Positions 63,917 to 64,000 of a stretch of 64,000 bases of DNA are shown here, in pieces (within the stretch, counting starts at the first letter, position 1; every line of letters begins with the position of its first letter). The translations under genes were made by a program, and so were the position numbers. A model generated the notes under the pieces. That model worked only from the letters and a program-made list of their open reading frames with translations. It was not told the origin of the DNA and ran no database searches. Origin of the DNA: Alicyclobacillaceae bacterium I2511 (GTDB lineage: Bacteria > Bacillota > Bacilli > Alicyclobacillales > Alicyclobacillaceae); NCBI GenBank assembly GCA_003584005.1, contig QXHL01000001.1:81911-145910 (forward strand), written 5' to 3'.

Positions 63917-64000
63917 CGCCTGGCGGTGTCCTACCTTCCCAGGGGCTTGCGCCCCAAGTATTCTCGGCGCTGGAGGTCTTCACGGTCGTGTTCGGGATGG
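63917..64000 (-). rRNA. rrf: 5S ribosomal RNA (3' part, cut by window end)
   Basis: The reverse complement reads from CCATCCCGAACACG through AAGACCTCCAGCGCC and ends in AAGGTAGGACACCGCCAGG, the conserved 5S loop C, helix and 3' end of Bacillota. The 5' part lies outside the window. The 3' end position is approximate. It implies an rrn operon continuing beyond position 64000. Confidence 0.93.

Noticed and set aside
63841..64000. tRNA genes beside the 5S rRNA
   Set aside because: Only the terminator and spacer lie between the pseudouridine synthase and 5S; no cloverleaf or CCA end seen.

Overview
This window is bacterial chromosome from a Bacillota (Firmicutes) member. Gene order is that of the Bacillus subtilis rplS-to-infB region: rplS, rbgA, rnhB, ylqG, ylqH, sucCD, dprA, topA, trmFO, xerC, hslVU, a large fla/che operon, rpsB, tsf, pyrH, frr, uppS, cdsA, dxr, rseP, polC, rimP, nusA, ylxR, ylxQ, infB. 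PolC-type polymerase, HslV with residues before the catalytic Thr, stand-alone YlxR/YlxQ and strong Shine-Dalgarno sites all fit Bacilli. A short EF-Ts and the missing codY and proS suggest a deep-branching lineage such as Alicyclobacillaceae; that placement is inference and not secure.

Layout. Nearly everything runs on the minus strand. Positions 1-4452 hold the translation/transcription operon rimP-nusA-ylxR-ylxQ-infB (infB is cut by the window start), with a clear sigma-A promoter and a structured leader. typA (4758-6605, plus strand) is wedged between rimP and polC. 6816-18416 holds polC, rseP, dxr, cdsA, uppS, frr, pyrH, tsf and rpsB, covering replication, regulated intramembrane proteolysis, isoprenoid and phospholipid precursors, and translation. 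18638-39962 is the flagellar/chemotaxis block, tightly packed with many 1-4 nt overlaps. It encodes the MS ring and switch (FliF, FliG, FliM, FliY), the complete export gate and ATPase complex (FlhA, FlhB, FliO-R, FliH-J), FlhF/FlhG and the CheY/CheW/CheC/CheD adaptation proteins. It lacks flgB, flgD, flgE, cheA, cheB and sigD, which occupy fixed places in the B. subtilis operon.

40196-50160 carries hslU, hslV, xerC, trmFO, topA, dprA, sucD and sucC (protein quality control, chromosome dimer resolution, tRNA modification, topology, DNA uptake/processing, TCA cycle). 50459-56367 has a small membrane protein, comM on the plus strand, then yraN, ylqH, ylqG, rnhB, rbgA and rplS. ylqH and ylqG are shortened relatives of FlhB and FliK outside the flagellar operon. 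56555-59765 is an unrecognised three-gene envelope operon: polytopic membrane protein, lipoprotein, small membrane-fusion protein. 59924-63796 contains two hotdog thioesterases, an orphan 131-aa protein, a secreted M23 peptidase with an extra N-terminal domain, and an RluA-family pseudouridine synthase. The window closes on the 3' part of a 5S rRNA (minus strand) with its rrn terminator.

Most notable: the flagellar operon without rod/hook and kinase genes, the unknown envelope operon, an IF-2 with an N-terminal region of about 585 residues carrying 15-residue glycine-rich repeats, and candidate structured leaders before rimP and rpsB. No tRNA genes, insertion sequences, prophage or CRISPR arrays were seen.
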